64,000 bases of DNA, taken from positions 124,001 through 188,000 of the forward strand of contig CAUJHS010000090.1 of the NCBI GenBank assembly GCA_963204915.1. The letters run 5' to 3'. Source of the DNA: Planctomycetota bacterium (GTDB taxonomy: Bacteria; Planctomycetota; Planctomycetia; Pirellulales; Pirellulaceae). A model generated the notes under the pieces. It made no database searches and was not told the origin of the DNA. It was given only the letters and a program-made list of their open reading frames with translations. The position numbers were made by a program, and so were the translations under genes. Positions 34,456 to 43,349 of the stretch are shown in pieces (the stretch's first letter is position 1; every line of letters starts with the position of its first letter).

Positions 34456-36708
34456 TTACTTGCCCGCAGAGTGGTGGAGCGTAAAGCGCTTAGGTAGAGC
34501 GAGAACCTGTACGCCATCGGAAAAAGTGACGGTGTGAGCCTTTTCTCGTGAATTGTAAACGATGTAAGTCCGGTGGCCCTGGCGCGACAACACAGCATAG
34601 AGAGGCGTGTTCGCAGAGACCGATCGCTCGACGCGTCCCAAGCGGCTGAGATTTGCGATCCAATGGTACGCCAGGGCCGGCGCAACCCCATCCTCGGAAG
34701 GATACCGAGACTGAAAGGTTCGCCATTGTCGCAATGCGTCCTCCGGATCACTCAGGGCGCGGTACATCCAAATCAAATCCGCCCATTGATCCCACATTTC
34801 GCCGCCGTTCTCCAGGACAAGAGCTTGGTAGTTCTTCGTCACGTACTCGGGATACCGTCCCAGGTAGAGTGACCCTCCGTGGAACGGCAACCAATTGATT
34901 CCGTGAACGGCTTCCGGGTTTGCGGAAAACCATGTGCCATTCGCGCCTTTACCGCCCCAGATCATGGTGACGACCGACGGCGTGTACTCCGGCGGATGGT
35001 TTTCGTCGTGAACGTCAAACCAGTATTCTTCGATTGCGGCGAGTTCGTTGGTGAAAAGTACAATCCCCAAATCGCGCATGGCGCGGTTGTTCGTAGCTTC
35101 GCCCCACAAGATGATTGCGCACCAAGCGTTCATGGCTTCGGAGGAAGACTCATTGTTATTACCGTCGCCAAACTTCGCATGCCCCGACGCCCATGAGTGA
35201 CCGGCGTAAGGATCGAAGTTGCGTAAAAATGGAAACCTTGCATCATCGCGACGCGGACACGCGATATCATCAATAAGCAACTTCACTACGGCCCCCCAAC
35301 GATCTTCGCTGGCCCAAGCCGGGTCGCGACGGGCTATCTCGGCGGCCGCTTTGATGAAATAGCCGTAATGGAAGTGGTGGTCGTTCAAGTCCACATCGCT
35401 TCCAAAACTGGCGGGGTAACCGATGAGCGTCCCCCAGTTCGGTTCAAAGGCGAATAATCCGTTCGTTTTAATTCTGCCTTCGCGATCAATCGCCGTGAAC
35501 CACGACTCGAGGCGACCACGCAAGACGGAACGAAGTTGCTCCGCCGTATCGATACGGCCGTGTTGCTCCGCCAACGCTATGACTGTGGCCATTTTTCCAA
35601 GCCACTTGCCTTCCCAATAAGTATCTCTGACCGGCGGAAAAGTCTCCCTTCGCGCCTGATCCAAGAGCGTCGCGATCAATGCACTATCCGCACCGCCAAC
35701 CTGGGGCAAGACCGGCAACACGCCAGGAAACGGCGTCTTCGTTTCAAACGAAGTTCCGGACGTCAGTTTCATAACGCCACGCACCGAACGATACGCGCCC
35801 AACTCGCGCACGACTTCGCCATGCCGCCATTGATGCGGATAGAGGGCGAACAACGTTCCGATGGATTCGCCTTCGAACTGCCGTGTGGCGAAGGAAAACC
35901 TCGTCGATACGATTCCCGATGACGAATCATAGGAACCCGTAAACCGCGTATCCGTCACATGCGCATGCGCGTAGCGAGCAAATAACGCCAGCGTCTCAGG
36001 GCGATTGTCGGGCAACACGGCTAGCGAAAAATAATCGCGCGACGGATGCTCATTAACAAGCGACAGACTGCCCAAGCCCGCCCAGGTCGAATCGCGAGGG
36101 CCAAACAGTCCATAATGTGAATCTCCCAACGAAATGCCTAAGACCGAAGAGTTCGTATCGCCGCTCCATAGAATCGGTGGCTGAGCGAACGTGATCTTGG
36201 GACGTCCCAACGTATATCGCGCGTAGACAAATGGCGAACCGTGGCCATAACTCACCGACATTGCGCCCTGCTCGGCGGCGTATTCCACAGTCACGAACCA
36301 ATCACTCCAACCGGCCACGCGCGCGTCGGGGAAGTTTGTTTGCGCAGAGTTCCCCAAGACCAAATCGCGTCCACCTTCTGCCGGCATGAATGCAAAGATG
36401 GCGTCCCGATTTGCCGTTATTTTTGCGCCGGGGAAGTAGACGCGCAAACCTTGCTTCGTCGCTTCAACCGCCAAAGGATGCGGGTAATGGCGCTCTGAAA
36501 ACGGGCTCCAAGCCAGGGAACTCCACCAATCATTCGTTGGGGTTGGTCCTTTGAAGTTTGCGGTGCGATGAATTTCTTTGGGCGGTTTTCCCGCTCCCTG
36601 TGGCGGCATACTCGCAACGCTGGCCGCTCCGAAGTATTCAACGGGCGTTTGAGCATGCGCAAGCGGCGTTAGGTAGACGAAAGCAACAAGAATGAAGATC
36701 GACCGCAT
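34456..36708 (-). CDS. Secreted glycoside hydrolase family 81, endo-beta-1,3-glucanase
   Basis: A 750-residue secreted enzyme. Signal peptide: MRSIFILVAFVYLTPLAHA. The GH81 features are the N-terminal beta-sandwich region (GPTPTNDWWSSLAW...HYPHPLAVEA, about residues 40-75), the catalytic loop GSDVDLNDHHFHYGYFIKAAAEIA with the conserved Asp, and WASGHAKFGDGNNNESSSEAMNAWCAI with the conserved Glu pair that supports catalysis. The C-terminal ~60 residues form a small beta domain. GH81 enzymes hydrolyse laminarin- and callose-type beta-1,3-glucans, fitting a polysaccharide-degrading marine or aquatic planctomycete. The start at ATG 36708 gives a clean signal peptide; the in-frame start at 36777 does not. 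Confidence 0.9.
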   Translation of the reverse strand: MRSIFILVAFVYLTPLAHAQTPVEYFGAASVASMPPQGAGKPPKEIHRTANFKGPTPTNDWWSSLAWSPFSERHYPHPLAVEATKQGLRVYFPGAKITANRDAIFAFMPAEGGRDLVLGNSAQTNFPDARVAGWSDWFVTVEYAAEQGAMSVSYGHGSPFVYARYTLGRPKITFAQPPILWSGDTNSSVLGISLGDSHYGLFGPRDSTWAGLGSLSLVNEHPSRDYFSLAVLPDNRPETLALFARYAHAHVTDTRFTGSYDSSSGIVSTRFSFATRQFEGESIGTLFALYPHQWRHGEVVRELGAYRSVRGVMKLTSGTSFETKTPFPGVLPVLPQVGGADSALIATLLDQARRETFPPVRDTYWEGKWLGKMATVIALAEQHGRIDTAEQLRSVLRGRLESWFTAIDREGRIKTNGLFAFEPNWGTLIGYPASFGSDVDLNDHHFHYGYFIKAAAEIARRDPAWASEDRWGAVVKLLIDDIACPRRDDARFPFLRNFDPYAGHSWASGHAKFGDGNNNESSSEAMNAWCAIILWGEATNNRAMRDLGIVLFTNELAAIEEYWFDVHDENHPPEYTPSVVTMIWGGKGANGTWFSANPEAVHGINWLPFHGGSLYLGRYPEYVTKNYQALVLENGGEMWDQWADLIWMYRALSDPEDALRQWRTFQSRYPSEDGVAPALAYHWIANLSRLGRVERSVSANTPLYAVLSRQGHRTYIVYNSREKAHTVTFSDGVQVLALPKRFTLHHSAGK

Positions 36709-36926
36709 CTCACAAACTTTGTCCGGACCCGCCAAACCGAAGATAAGGACGTTACGTCGCATGGACCGTTGACGCACGGCCCGGCGTCTATCAGAATCGC
36801 CGCCAGTGCCATGTGTTCATTTTCAGCATCGTCGAACCGGCTTGTACGAGCAAGGGCGAAACGGCCTGTGATTCAACTTCGAACCCTCAGGCAAGACGGT
36901 TTGGCGCCAACCCGCGAGGACCAACA

Positions 36927-37655
36927 ATGAATCGAACGGCTCTACGTTTACTCATCTTGGCAAATCTCCTAATGCTTCCCTGCTTGGCGGCCGGGCAGGA
37001 TGCGCCAAAGCACGACGCAGTAACGCCGGCGCCGCGCGACGGCAATTGGATGCAACGGCACGAAAGCTTCAACCGCCGTGTAAAGCAAGGTCAAGCCGAT
37101 CTATTATTCATTGGAGATTCGATCACTCAAGGTTGGGAAGGCGCAGGGAAAAAAACATGGGACGAGTTTTACAGCAAGCGAAACGCCGTGAACCTCGGCA
37201 TAGGCGGTGATCGCACACAACATGTATTGTGGCGACTCGACCATGGGAACATTGAAGGAATCTCGCCGAAACTTGCGGTGCTTATGATTGGAACAAACAA
37301 CTCGGGCAATAATTCATCAGAGCAAATTTCCGAAGGCGTGGCTGCTATCGTCAAAAAACTGCGAGATCGCCTACCGAAGACGAAAATATTGATTCTGGCT
37401 ATCTTTCCTCGCGGCGCCGACGAAAATGACGCGCGACGAAAGGTAAACCAAGGCGCTAACGAACAAATTGCGAAACTTGCCGATGGTGAGATGGTGCATT
37501 TCTTAGATATTGGCCCTACCTTTTTAGAAGACGACAAGACGCTGTCTAAGGAGATCATGCCCGACCTGCTTCACCTTAGCGAGAAAGGCTATCGGATTTG
37601 GGCCGAGGCGATTGAACCCAAAGTCGCAGAGTTGCTGGGCGAGAATACAAAGTAG
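36927..37655 (+). CDS. Secreted SGNH/GDSL hydrolase
   Basis: A 242-residue product with a signal peptide (ALRLLILANLLMLPCLAAG). SGNH blocks: I, LLFIGDSITQGW (nucleophilic Ser); II, VNLGIGGDRTQHVLWRL (Gly); III, AVLMIGTNNSG (Asn); V, MPDLLHLSEKGY (Asp and His). It most resembles the platelet-activating-factor acetylhydrolase IB-like and rhamnogalacturonan acetylesterase-like branch, so an esterase that removes acetyl or other acyl groups, possibly from polysaccharide. GAGGA before ATG 36927 supports the start. It is divergent from the GH81 gene, with which it may share a degradative theme. Confidence 0.9.
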   Translation: MNRTALRLLILANLLMLPCLAAGQDAPKHDAVTPAPRDGNWMQRHESFNRRVKQGQADLLFIGDSITQGWEGAGKKTWDEFYSKRNAVNLGIGGDRTQHVLWRLDHGNIEGISPKLAVLMIGTNNSGNNSSEQISEGVAAIVKKLRDRLPKTKILILAIFPRGADENDARRKVNQGANEQIAKLADGEMVHFLDIGPTFLEDDKTLSKEIMPDLLHLSEKGYRIWAEAIEPKVAELLGENTK

Positions 37656-37722
37656 CTGCGATATCATTCTCGTCCCACTCGCAACGTTGTATTGCACAGT
37701 TGATTCCGTCGCTGTAACGAAC

Positions 37723-37742
37723 CCACGGCCAAATGGCCGTGG
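37723..37742. terminator. Hairpin between convergent genes, possible bidirectional terminator
   Basis: A perfect 8-bp inverted repeat (37723-37730 with 37735-37742) with loop AAAT lies between the SGNH hydrolase gene and the minus-strand gene at 37753. No T-run follows on either strand, so function as a terminator is only likely from position. Confidence 0.45.
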
Positions 37743-37752
37743 CGACTACATG

Positions 37753-38172
37753 CTAACCATCTCCGTATTTTTCTCGTGATGGAATAGGCGAAAGACCATA
37801 ATCATCTTCTGAAAATTCCAGGCTTTGTAGTTGTTCGGTCCGCGCTGAACGTCCTTGGAGTGCGTCAACGTCGCCTGCGGCGTTTGGCGCCCCCTGTCCC
37901 ACGCCTGTCCAGACCGCCGACGCCAGTTCTCGGTTCCAGAGCATTTGAAGTTCATGAGGCGTGCCGGCGGCTTCTTCCAGCGGAAACCGGCATAACTTTC
38001 CCAGTTGCGTTAGCCCTGCTAACTGAAAACGGTGATAGTTATACAGCTCTTCTTCGTTAACATGAACGGAAGTTTCGAGATCTGGCCGCGCCGGCTGAAC
38101 GCCCAATAATACGACGCGAAAGTGATGTCGGAAGCCGCGCCGTTGGGGGTGAACGGCGATCACGCGCACCAT
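37753..38172 (-). CDS. Protein of unknown function
   Basis: A 139-residue protein starting MVRVIAVHPQRRGFRHHFRVVLLGVQPARPDL, with AGGAGA upstream of ATG 38172. The N-terminal third is basic with a beta-strand pattern. The middle (NEEELYNYHRFQLAGLTQLGKLCRFPLEEAAG) looks helical. The C-terminus (SLEFSEDDYGLSPIPSREKYGDG) is acidic and probably disordered. No recognised domain, signal peptide or membrane segment. The neighbours give no functional hint. Confidence 0.5.
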   Translation of the reverse strand: MVRVIAVHPQRRGFRHHFRVVLLGVQPARPDLETSVHVNEEELYNYHRFQLAGLTQLGKLCRFPLEEAAGTPHELQMLWNRELASAVWTGVGQGAPNAAGDVDALQGRSARTEQLQSLEFSEDDYGLSPIPSREKYGDG

Positions 38173-38286
38173 GGCGACACTCTCCTTTCTTAAGGACCGA
38201 AAACAATCTGCGGCGACGCCGGTCCAATCCAGGGACACTGGGGTTAAATCAAAAAGGTATTCTCCTCATTTCCTATCCTAACGAAG

Positions 38287-38964
38287 TTGCGGCCAGTGAA
38301 AACCGAGCATTCGCCTAGAATCGCATCACACCCCTTTATCGCCTTACTAGCGCTTCTTGTCGCTCCCGCAACACTCTACCATTGGTCTCAGCGCACAACG
38401 CATCAGCATCGCGAACAGCTGTCTTCCCCGTTGTTTCACAATGGTTCAGTCTCTAGCGCGGCGGAAGTGTTTTCTCAGCCTCGTTATGTGACAAAGCGAG
38501 TCGACTGTCCTGGCATAACGCCAGTGACCATTCCCGGTTCACTCGCATCCCAACTACGATCTGACGACGAAATGATCGGCGTCATTGTTCGGGGCAAACC
38601 GCGAGCTTACCTCGTCGACGCGTTACGGGATTTGCGACAATGCGTTGTCAACGATGTGATTGCGAATCGCCCGATTTCCATCGTGTACGCCAACGATGTC
38701 GACGCCCCGCGCGTCTTGACGGCGCGTGATTGGGAGGAGGATGTACGACGTCCGTTCGAAATATCAAATTCGCTTAACCTGAAGATCGCGGGCGTTGTGG
38801 GGGGCGTATTGCGACTATCGTTCAATGAGCGAGAGTTTGAATTTGACGCCGAACGGAAAGCCCTTACCGATTTTCCCTTTGCACGTTGTACATGGGAAAC
38901 TTGGCGCAATGCTTATCCCGAGAGCGATGTCTACCTTGGCGAGTTGCTGGAGAACGGCGAATAA
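38287..38964 (+). CDS. DUF3179-like exported/membrane protein
   Basis: A 225-residue protein. A membrane anchor or signal segment (HPFIALLALLVAPATLYHW) is followed by a domain with DDEMIGVIVRGKPRAYLVDALRDLRQCVVNDVIANRPISIVYAND, resembling the DUF3179 beta-domain (DD..IG.v..gk.rAYP...l..h.vvND...g.PV.vtyc). The family's function is unknown. The start is uncertain: TTG 38287 opens the frame and GTG 38296 is an alternative; neither has a strong ribosome-binding site. It is convergent with ymdB; 18 bases separate their stops. Confidence 0.68.
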   Translation: MRPVKTEHSPRIASHPFIALLALLVAPATLYHWSQRTTHQHREQLSSPLFHNGSVSSAAEVFSQPRYVTKRVDCPGITPVTIPGSLASQLRSDDEMIGVIVRGKPRAYLVDALRDLRQCVVNDVIANRPISIVYANDVDAPRVLTARDWEEDVRRPFEISNSLNLKIAGVVGGVLRLSFNEREFEFDAERKALTDFPFARCTWETWRNAYPESDVYLGELLENGE

Positions 38965-38982
38965 ACTTGGCTCACCTGCGAA

Positions 38983-39837
38983 TCAAGGCGATGGAGAGTC
39001 GGCGTTCGCCGCGGTGACGTTCGAGGTTATACGTTCCAGCAACTCCAGTTCCCCCTCGACAACCTTCAGTCGGCGCACCGATAGCGCGCGTCCTGATTCA
39101 CGGTCCACTTCTACAATCGACCCATTCAGGCGTACGTCTCGCTCGGCGACATGAAAAATGGTGGGGCGAAACGTGAGCGTGGTTTCCATCACTTGGCTAA
39201 TCTCTCTCCCTAAAATACTATCGTGCGGCCCTGTCATGCCTACATCGCATTGGAACGCCGTACCCCCGGGCAAAACTTGCTCATCAGCCGTTGGCACGTG
39301 AGTATGCGTGCCCAACACCGCAGAAACGCGCCCGTCTAAATAACGTCCCATGAGTTGCTTGTCGCTCGTGGCCTCCGCGTGAAAGTCAAGCACAATCACG
39401 CGCACATCGGAGGGCAGTTCCGAAAGCACTCGGTCCGCCGTTTTCCATGGACAGTCGACGGGCCGCATAAATACGCGGCCCAGCAGGTTAAATACGCCGA
39501 CGCGGGTTCCCTCCGCGGCTTCGACCACCGTCCAATTCTGACCCGGCGCCTCCGGAGGGAAGTTTGCGGGTTTGACGATCTTCGGTTCTCTGTCCAGTAA
39601 CGGACTAATCTCGTTGCGTCGATAAATGTGATCGCCCATCGTGATGCAGTCGACGCCTGCCTCGAGCAAGCGGTGATAGATCTTGGGCGTCAAGCCGGCG
39701 CCGGCGGCTGCGTTCTCCGCGTTGGCGATCACCAGGTCGAGGTTTTCGCGCCGCCGAAGTCCTGGTAATGCGCGCTCAACCATGCGGTAGCCGGGCTTGC
39801 CCACGATGTCTCCAATCAGCAGGATTCGCAGCGGCAT
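38983..39837 (-). CDS. ymdB: YmdB-family metallophosphoesterase
   Basis: A 284-residue phosphodiesterase of the TIGR00282/YmdB family. Metal-ligand motifs: ILLIGDIVGKPG (Asp), VIANAENAAAGAGL (Glu, Asn), VLDFHAEATSDK (His), VLGTHTHVPTADE (His, His). At the site where most bacterial homologues have GNH (TMGNHT), this protein has TMGDHIYR, an Asn to Asp change at a metal ligand. The family hydrolyses cyclic nucleotides such as 2',3'-cAMP and influences RNase Y function. Directly downstream of rny, the conserved partner order in Firmicutes and planctomycetes. Confidence 0.92.
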   Translation of the reverse strand: MPLRILLIGDIVGKPGYRMVERALPGLRRRENLDLVIANAENAAAGAGLTPKIYHRLLEAGVDCITMGDHIYRRNEISPLLDREPKIVKPANFPPEAPGQNWTVVEAAEGTRVGVFNLLGRVFMRPVDCPWKTADRVLSELPSDVRVIVLDFHAEATSDKQLMGRYLDGRVSAVLGTHTHVPTADEQVLPGGTAFQCDVGMTGPHDSILGREISQVMETTLTFRPTIFHVAERDVRLNGSIVEVDRESGRALSVRRLKVVEGELELLERITSNVTAANADSPSP

Positions 39838-39956
39838 TAATGTCTCCGAATGTTCAGATGTCGGCCGGTATTAAGCGACGAACGCAACGCACGAACACCC
39901 CTGTCATTACGAAGGCTCTTTCGGGGTGGACGGGCAATTCGTTCGGCGACCGCGTT

Positions 39957-41510
39957 CTAACGCGCGACTTCCGTGAAACGGGACTCGCGGACGACCGTGA
40001 CTTTAATTTCACCAGGGTAGGTTAGTCGTTCTTCAAACGCCTTGGCGATATCGCGACAGATCTTAGCCGCCTTGGCGTCGTTCGTCTCTTGCGCATTGGC
40101 AATTACGCGCAACTCGCGTCCGGCTTGAATTGCAAAGGCTTGCTCAACCCCCGGGAAACTACCCGCGATGGACTCTAATTCTTCCATACGTTTGATGTAG
40201 CGTTCGAGCGTTTCGCGTCGGGCGCCGGGCCGGGAAGCACTGCACGCGTCGGCGGTCGCTACGAGCATGGTATAGGGATACGTCGTGACGATCTCGTCGT
40301 GGTGGCCAAACGCCGCATGCACAACTTCGGCTCCTTCGCCATGGCGTTTGAGCAAGTCGGCGCCAATCTTCGGATGCCCGCCTTCCATTTCGTGATCAGC
40401 CGCCTTGCCGATGTCGTGCAAGAGTCCGCAGCGTCGAGCGAGCGCGCCATCCAGGCCAATCATCTCTGCGAGCATGCCGGATACAAATGCGACCTCGATC
40501 GAGTGTCGCAATACGTTCTGACTGTAGCTGGTGCGAAAATAAAGGCGACCTAAAAGCTGCACAATCTTCGGATGAAGTCCGTGAACATCAACTTCCTGGG
40601 CGGCCTCTTCACCTTGCCGTTTAATGAATTGTTCGATCTCGTTCTGAGTTTCGGCGACAACTTCTTCAATTCGGGAGGGATGAATCCGGCCGTCGGCAAT
40701 CAGCATATTGAGCGATTGCCGCGCCACTTCGCGCCGGACGGGATCAAATCCGCTAACGATAACGACGCCGGGAGTATCGTCGATGATAACATCAACGCCT
40801 GTGGCCTTTTCGAAAGCCCGAATGTTGCGTCCTTCGCGGCCGATGATACGGCCTTTCATTTCGTCGTTGGGAATGCCCACGGTGCTCGTTGTCGCCTCGG
40901 CGGTATGCGCTGCCGCATAACGTTGTAAGGCGATCAACAGCATTTCTCGAGCCTTAGCTTGGCATGTTTCAGCAAGTCGTTTCTCATGGCGCAGAATAAT
41001 GCCGCCAGCCTCTTGGCTCAATTCGTCCTGCAACATGGTAAGAAGGCGCCTGGTGGCCTCGTCCTTGTCGAGCCCGCTGATATTGTGCAACGTTTGTCGT
41101 TGCATATCGAGGAGTTTCACCAAATCCTCGTTGCGGCGGCTTGCTTCCTCGAGACGTTCGGCCAATTTACGTTGCGTCTGCTCGACCATGCGTTCTTGTT
41201 TTCGTAAGTCCTCCGATTGTTGTTCGAGCGCATCATGGCGTTTGTCGAGCAGCCTTTCGCGATCGCGCAACTCTTCTCGCAACTTGGACGACTCCCGCTC
41301 CGTTTGGGCCTTTTGCTCAAGCGCTTTGGTCTTGATCTCGAGTTCGGCTTCCTTGACCCGCGTAGCAGCATCCTGTTCGGCGCGACTGACAATCTCACGC
41401 GCCCGGGTTTCCGCATCTCGTTGGGCAAGACGGTCGAGAAACTTGACCGCCACAGCGCCCAAGATAGCCGCCACCGCAAAGGTGATAATGACTAGCCCTA
41501 CTTCGTACAC
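39957..41510 (-). CDS. rny: Ribonuclease Y
   Basis: A 517-residue RNase Y, the membrane-anchored endoribonuclease that starts mRNA decay. An N-terminal transmembrane helix ([23 protein letters not shown]) is followed by a long coiled coil (about 30-210), a KH domain with [25 protein letters not shown], and an HD domain with [14 protein letters not shown] (about 360-371) and later HH motif (AFGHHDEIV). The GTG at 41510 with AAGGAG six bases upstream sets the start and gives the family's usual length; the frame extends 32 codons further upstream without support. Paired with ymdB downstream. Confidence 0.95.
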   Translation of the reverse strand: MYEVGLVIITFAVAAILGAVAVKFLDRLAQRDAETRAREIVSRAEQDAATRVKEAELEIKTKALEQKAQTERESSKLREELRDRERLLDKRHDALEQQSEDLRKQERMVEQTQRKLAERLEEASRRNEDLVKLLDMQRQTLHNISGLDKDEATRRLLTMLQDELSQEAGGIILRHEKRLAETCQAKAREMLLIALQRYAAAHTAEATTSTVGIPNDEMKGRIIGREGRNIRAFEKATGVDVIIDDTPGVVIVSGFDPVRREVARQSLNMLIADGRIHPSRIEEVVAETQNEIEQFIKRQGEEAAQEVDVHGLHPKIVQLLGRLYFRTSYSQNVLRHSIEVAFVSGMLAEMIGLDGALARRCGLLHDIGKAADHEMEGGHPKIGADLLKRHGEGAEVVHAAFGHHDEIVTTYPYTMLVATADACSASRPGARRETLERYIKRMEELESIAGSFPGVEQAFAIQAGRELRVIANAQETNDAKAAKICRDIAKAFEERLTYPGEIKVTVVRESRFTEVAR

Positions 41511-42255
41511 GTTTCGCTCCTTGACGAGGATTTGCGGCGCGTGCAAACAGATGAGTCGATCGGGCGGCGCGCCAGCTTTTTGGCTGGACTCGCCGCGCGG
41601 ACCCAAGGAGCGAAATTGTCGAATTGTGTTTTAGTTCAGAACCGACGTGAGGCCCAGTATTCCTGGGACTGGCGCGCAGTGTGAGCGCACGAACTCGCCT
41701 GGGGCTCCATTCCATCCGTTGCGGGGCAAATACTTCCTTGCGGCGCTGTTGCACCGTCAGCCGGCGTGTTTGTCCCTCCTCGGAAACTCGCGAGATTCCG
41801 ATCTTGGGAGGCCCTCTCTAGCGCGAAACTGGCCCCGCGCGCATGGCGCGCAAATCGAAGCCTGCGCGGTTCCGCCCTGCCCGTGAGTACCGAGCCAGGG
41901 CGTTCCTGCTTTTGCGCATCGCGGCGAACGAAAAAAAGACGGAGAACGATGTGTAACAAGGCGAGGAACCAAACCTCGTCTTGCACCGCCTTTTCTACGC
42001 CGCGCCCGTGGAAGGCGCCGTCAAACGTCATAGGTTCTAAGTGAACGAGAACGGAATTCAAACCATTTCGCGTCCGGGTCCGCAGATCAAGGGTTGCCGT
42101 TGACGCAAATCGTGATTGAATAATTGGTATGGGCGCCGTGTTTCACGGTTTACGCCCGTCCACGTGTCAATTTAGCAAAGTCGCCGAACGCTGCAACTAG
42201 CGGTTGGCGAGAGCCCCGACCAACCGCAACCGCGGGTAGAACCTGGAAAAATGGG
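41511..42255. other. 745-base region between rny and tilS with strong hairpins
   Basis: No coding frame here is convincing. The stretch carries several stable inverted repeats: a bulged GC-rich hairpin right upstream of rny (41565-41595, stems CGGCG/CGCCG and CCAGC/GCTGG), GCGCGC/GCGCGC near 41838-41852, and a 10-bp stem with one G-U pair (41957-41966 with 41974-41983, loop AACCAAA). It includes the divergent promoters of rny and tilS. It may hold a structured leader of rny or a small RNA; I cannot match it to a known RNA family. Confidence 0.4.
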
Positions 42256-43275
42256 ATGACTGCGCCGCATTTTCTGAACCGTCTGGCCGATGCTTGGCCA
42301 TATGCGGAGTGGCAGGACGTGGTCGTTGTGGTGGCAGTATCCGGAGGCGCCGATAGCACCGCCCTACTGAAAGGCTTGGCCGAGATTCATCCCTTGGCGT
42401 CACAATGGCTGGTTGCGGCACATTACCACCACGGCGTTCGCGGCGCCGAGGCGGACGCCGACGAAACCTTTGTCGCACAACTCGCGACGTCACTCAACAT
42501 CCCGTTTTATTGCAAAAGAGCCGACGATAGCGAGGTGAATTTCGATACGGGCGACGGTTTCGAAGCGGCGGCGCGTGCGGCAAGATACGATTTTTTGCTG
42601 CAAACAGCGCGAAGTACAGGCGCGAGGTTTGTCGCGGTGGCCCATACCGCAGACGATCGTGCCGAGACGATCCTTCAACGGATTCTACGTGGCACCGGGC
42701 TGTCGGGCCTGATGGGCATCCCGCGCACACGCGAACTGACTGCGGGAATCACGCTGATCCGGCCATTGCTGGCGTTTCGCCGAGATGAAGTGCGCGAATA
42801 CCTTTGCGAATGTGGGCAGAACTGGCGGGAAGATGCAAGCAACCTCCTATTCGACTATACGCGCAATCGCATCCGCCATGACTTGCTGCCCAAATTGGCC
42901 CAAGACTACAACGCAGCCGTGGTGGACGCACTACTGCGCCTGGGAAATCTGGCGTCCGACGCTCAACTGGCAATTCAAGACAGCGCGGCACGCCAATTAG
43001 AACGCGGCCTATTATATGGCGACGAATGCGAGATCCGTTTCGACACAACTTCGCTTCTCGATCTTTCGCAGTTCATGGTGTGCGAAGTCTTCATCGAACT
43101 TTGGCGGAGGTTCGATTGGCCGCGGCAGCGATATGGACGCGATGACTGGCGGCGGCTGGCGTTGTTCGCTACCGACGTCCAGAAGCAAATCCCGAAGATG
43201 ATGTTGCCCGCTGCTGTTCTGGCCGAACGCGATCGGGAGCAACTGATTTTGCGACGCACGCCAAGCGCATCGTAA
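42256..43275 (+). CDS. tilS: tRNA(Ile)-lysidine synthetase
   Basis: A 339-residue N-type ATP pyrophosphatase. The P-loop VVAVSGGADSTALLKGL (about residues 22-38), HYHHGVRGAEADADETFV, FEAAARAARYDFL, VAHTADDRAETILQRILRGTGLSGLMGI and WREDASNLLFDYTRNRIRHDLLP are the TilS signatures. It converts the wobble cytidine of tRNA-Ile(CAU) to lysidine, essential for AUA decoding. ATG 42256 starts the conserved domain with GGA-type spacing upstream; the frame extends to 42124 without support. The C-terminal part is short (about 60 residues after the core). It is convergent with the MFS gene. Confidence 0.9.
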   Translation: MTAPHFLNRLADAWPYAEWQDVVVVVAVSGGADSTALLKGLAEIHPLASQWLVAAHYHHGVRGAEADADETFVAQLATSLNIPFYCKRADDSEVNFDTGDGFEAAARAARYDFLLQTARSTGARFVAVAHTADDRAETILQRILRGTGLSGLMGIPRTRELTAGITLIRPLLAFRRDEVREYLCECGQNWREDASNLLFDYTRNRIRHDLLPKLAQDYNAAVVDALLRLGNLASDAQLAIQDSAARQLERGLLYGDECEIRFDTTSLLDLSQFMVCEVFIELWRRFDWPRQRYGRDDWRRLALFATDVQKQIPKMMLPAAVLAERDREQLILRRTPSAS

Positions 43276-43282
43276 CCATGCG

Positions 43283-43316
43283 TTTGGCGACGGCGAATTC
43301 TACCGCCGCCGCCAAA
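43283..43316. terminator. Hairpin between convergent tilS and MFS genes
   Basis: A long stem of 7 + 5 bp with one A-C mismatch (43283-43295 with 43304-43316) and an 8-base loop lies midway between the two converging stop codons. No T-run follows. Position suggests a bidirectional transcript end. Confidence 0.55.
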
Positions 43317-43349
43317 TTGTGATTCAAGATTAGCCTTCCTGCCACGAAG

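Noticed and set aside
37753-38238. Longer N-terminal start for the unknown protein (38238)
   Set aside because: The ribosome-binding site AGGAGA fits only the ATG at 38172.
40999-41634. Plus-strand frame of about 210 residues antisense to rny
   Set aside because: Ser/Arg-rich shadow of the rny coiled coil; rny is unmistakable on the other strand.
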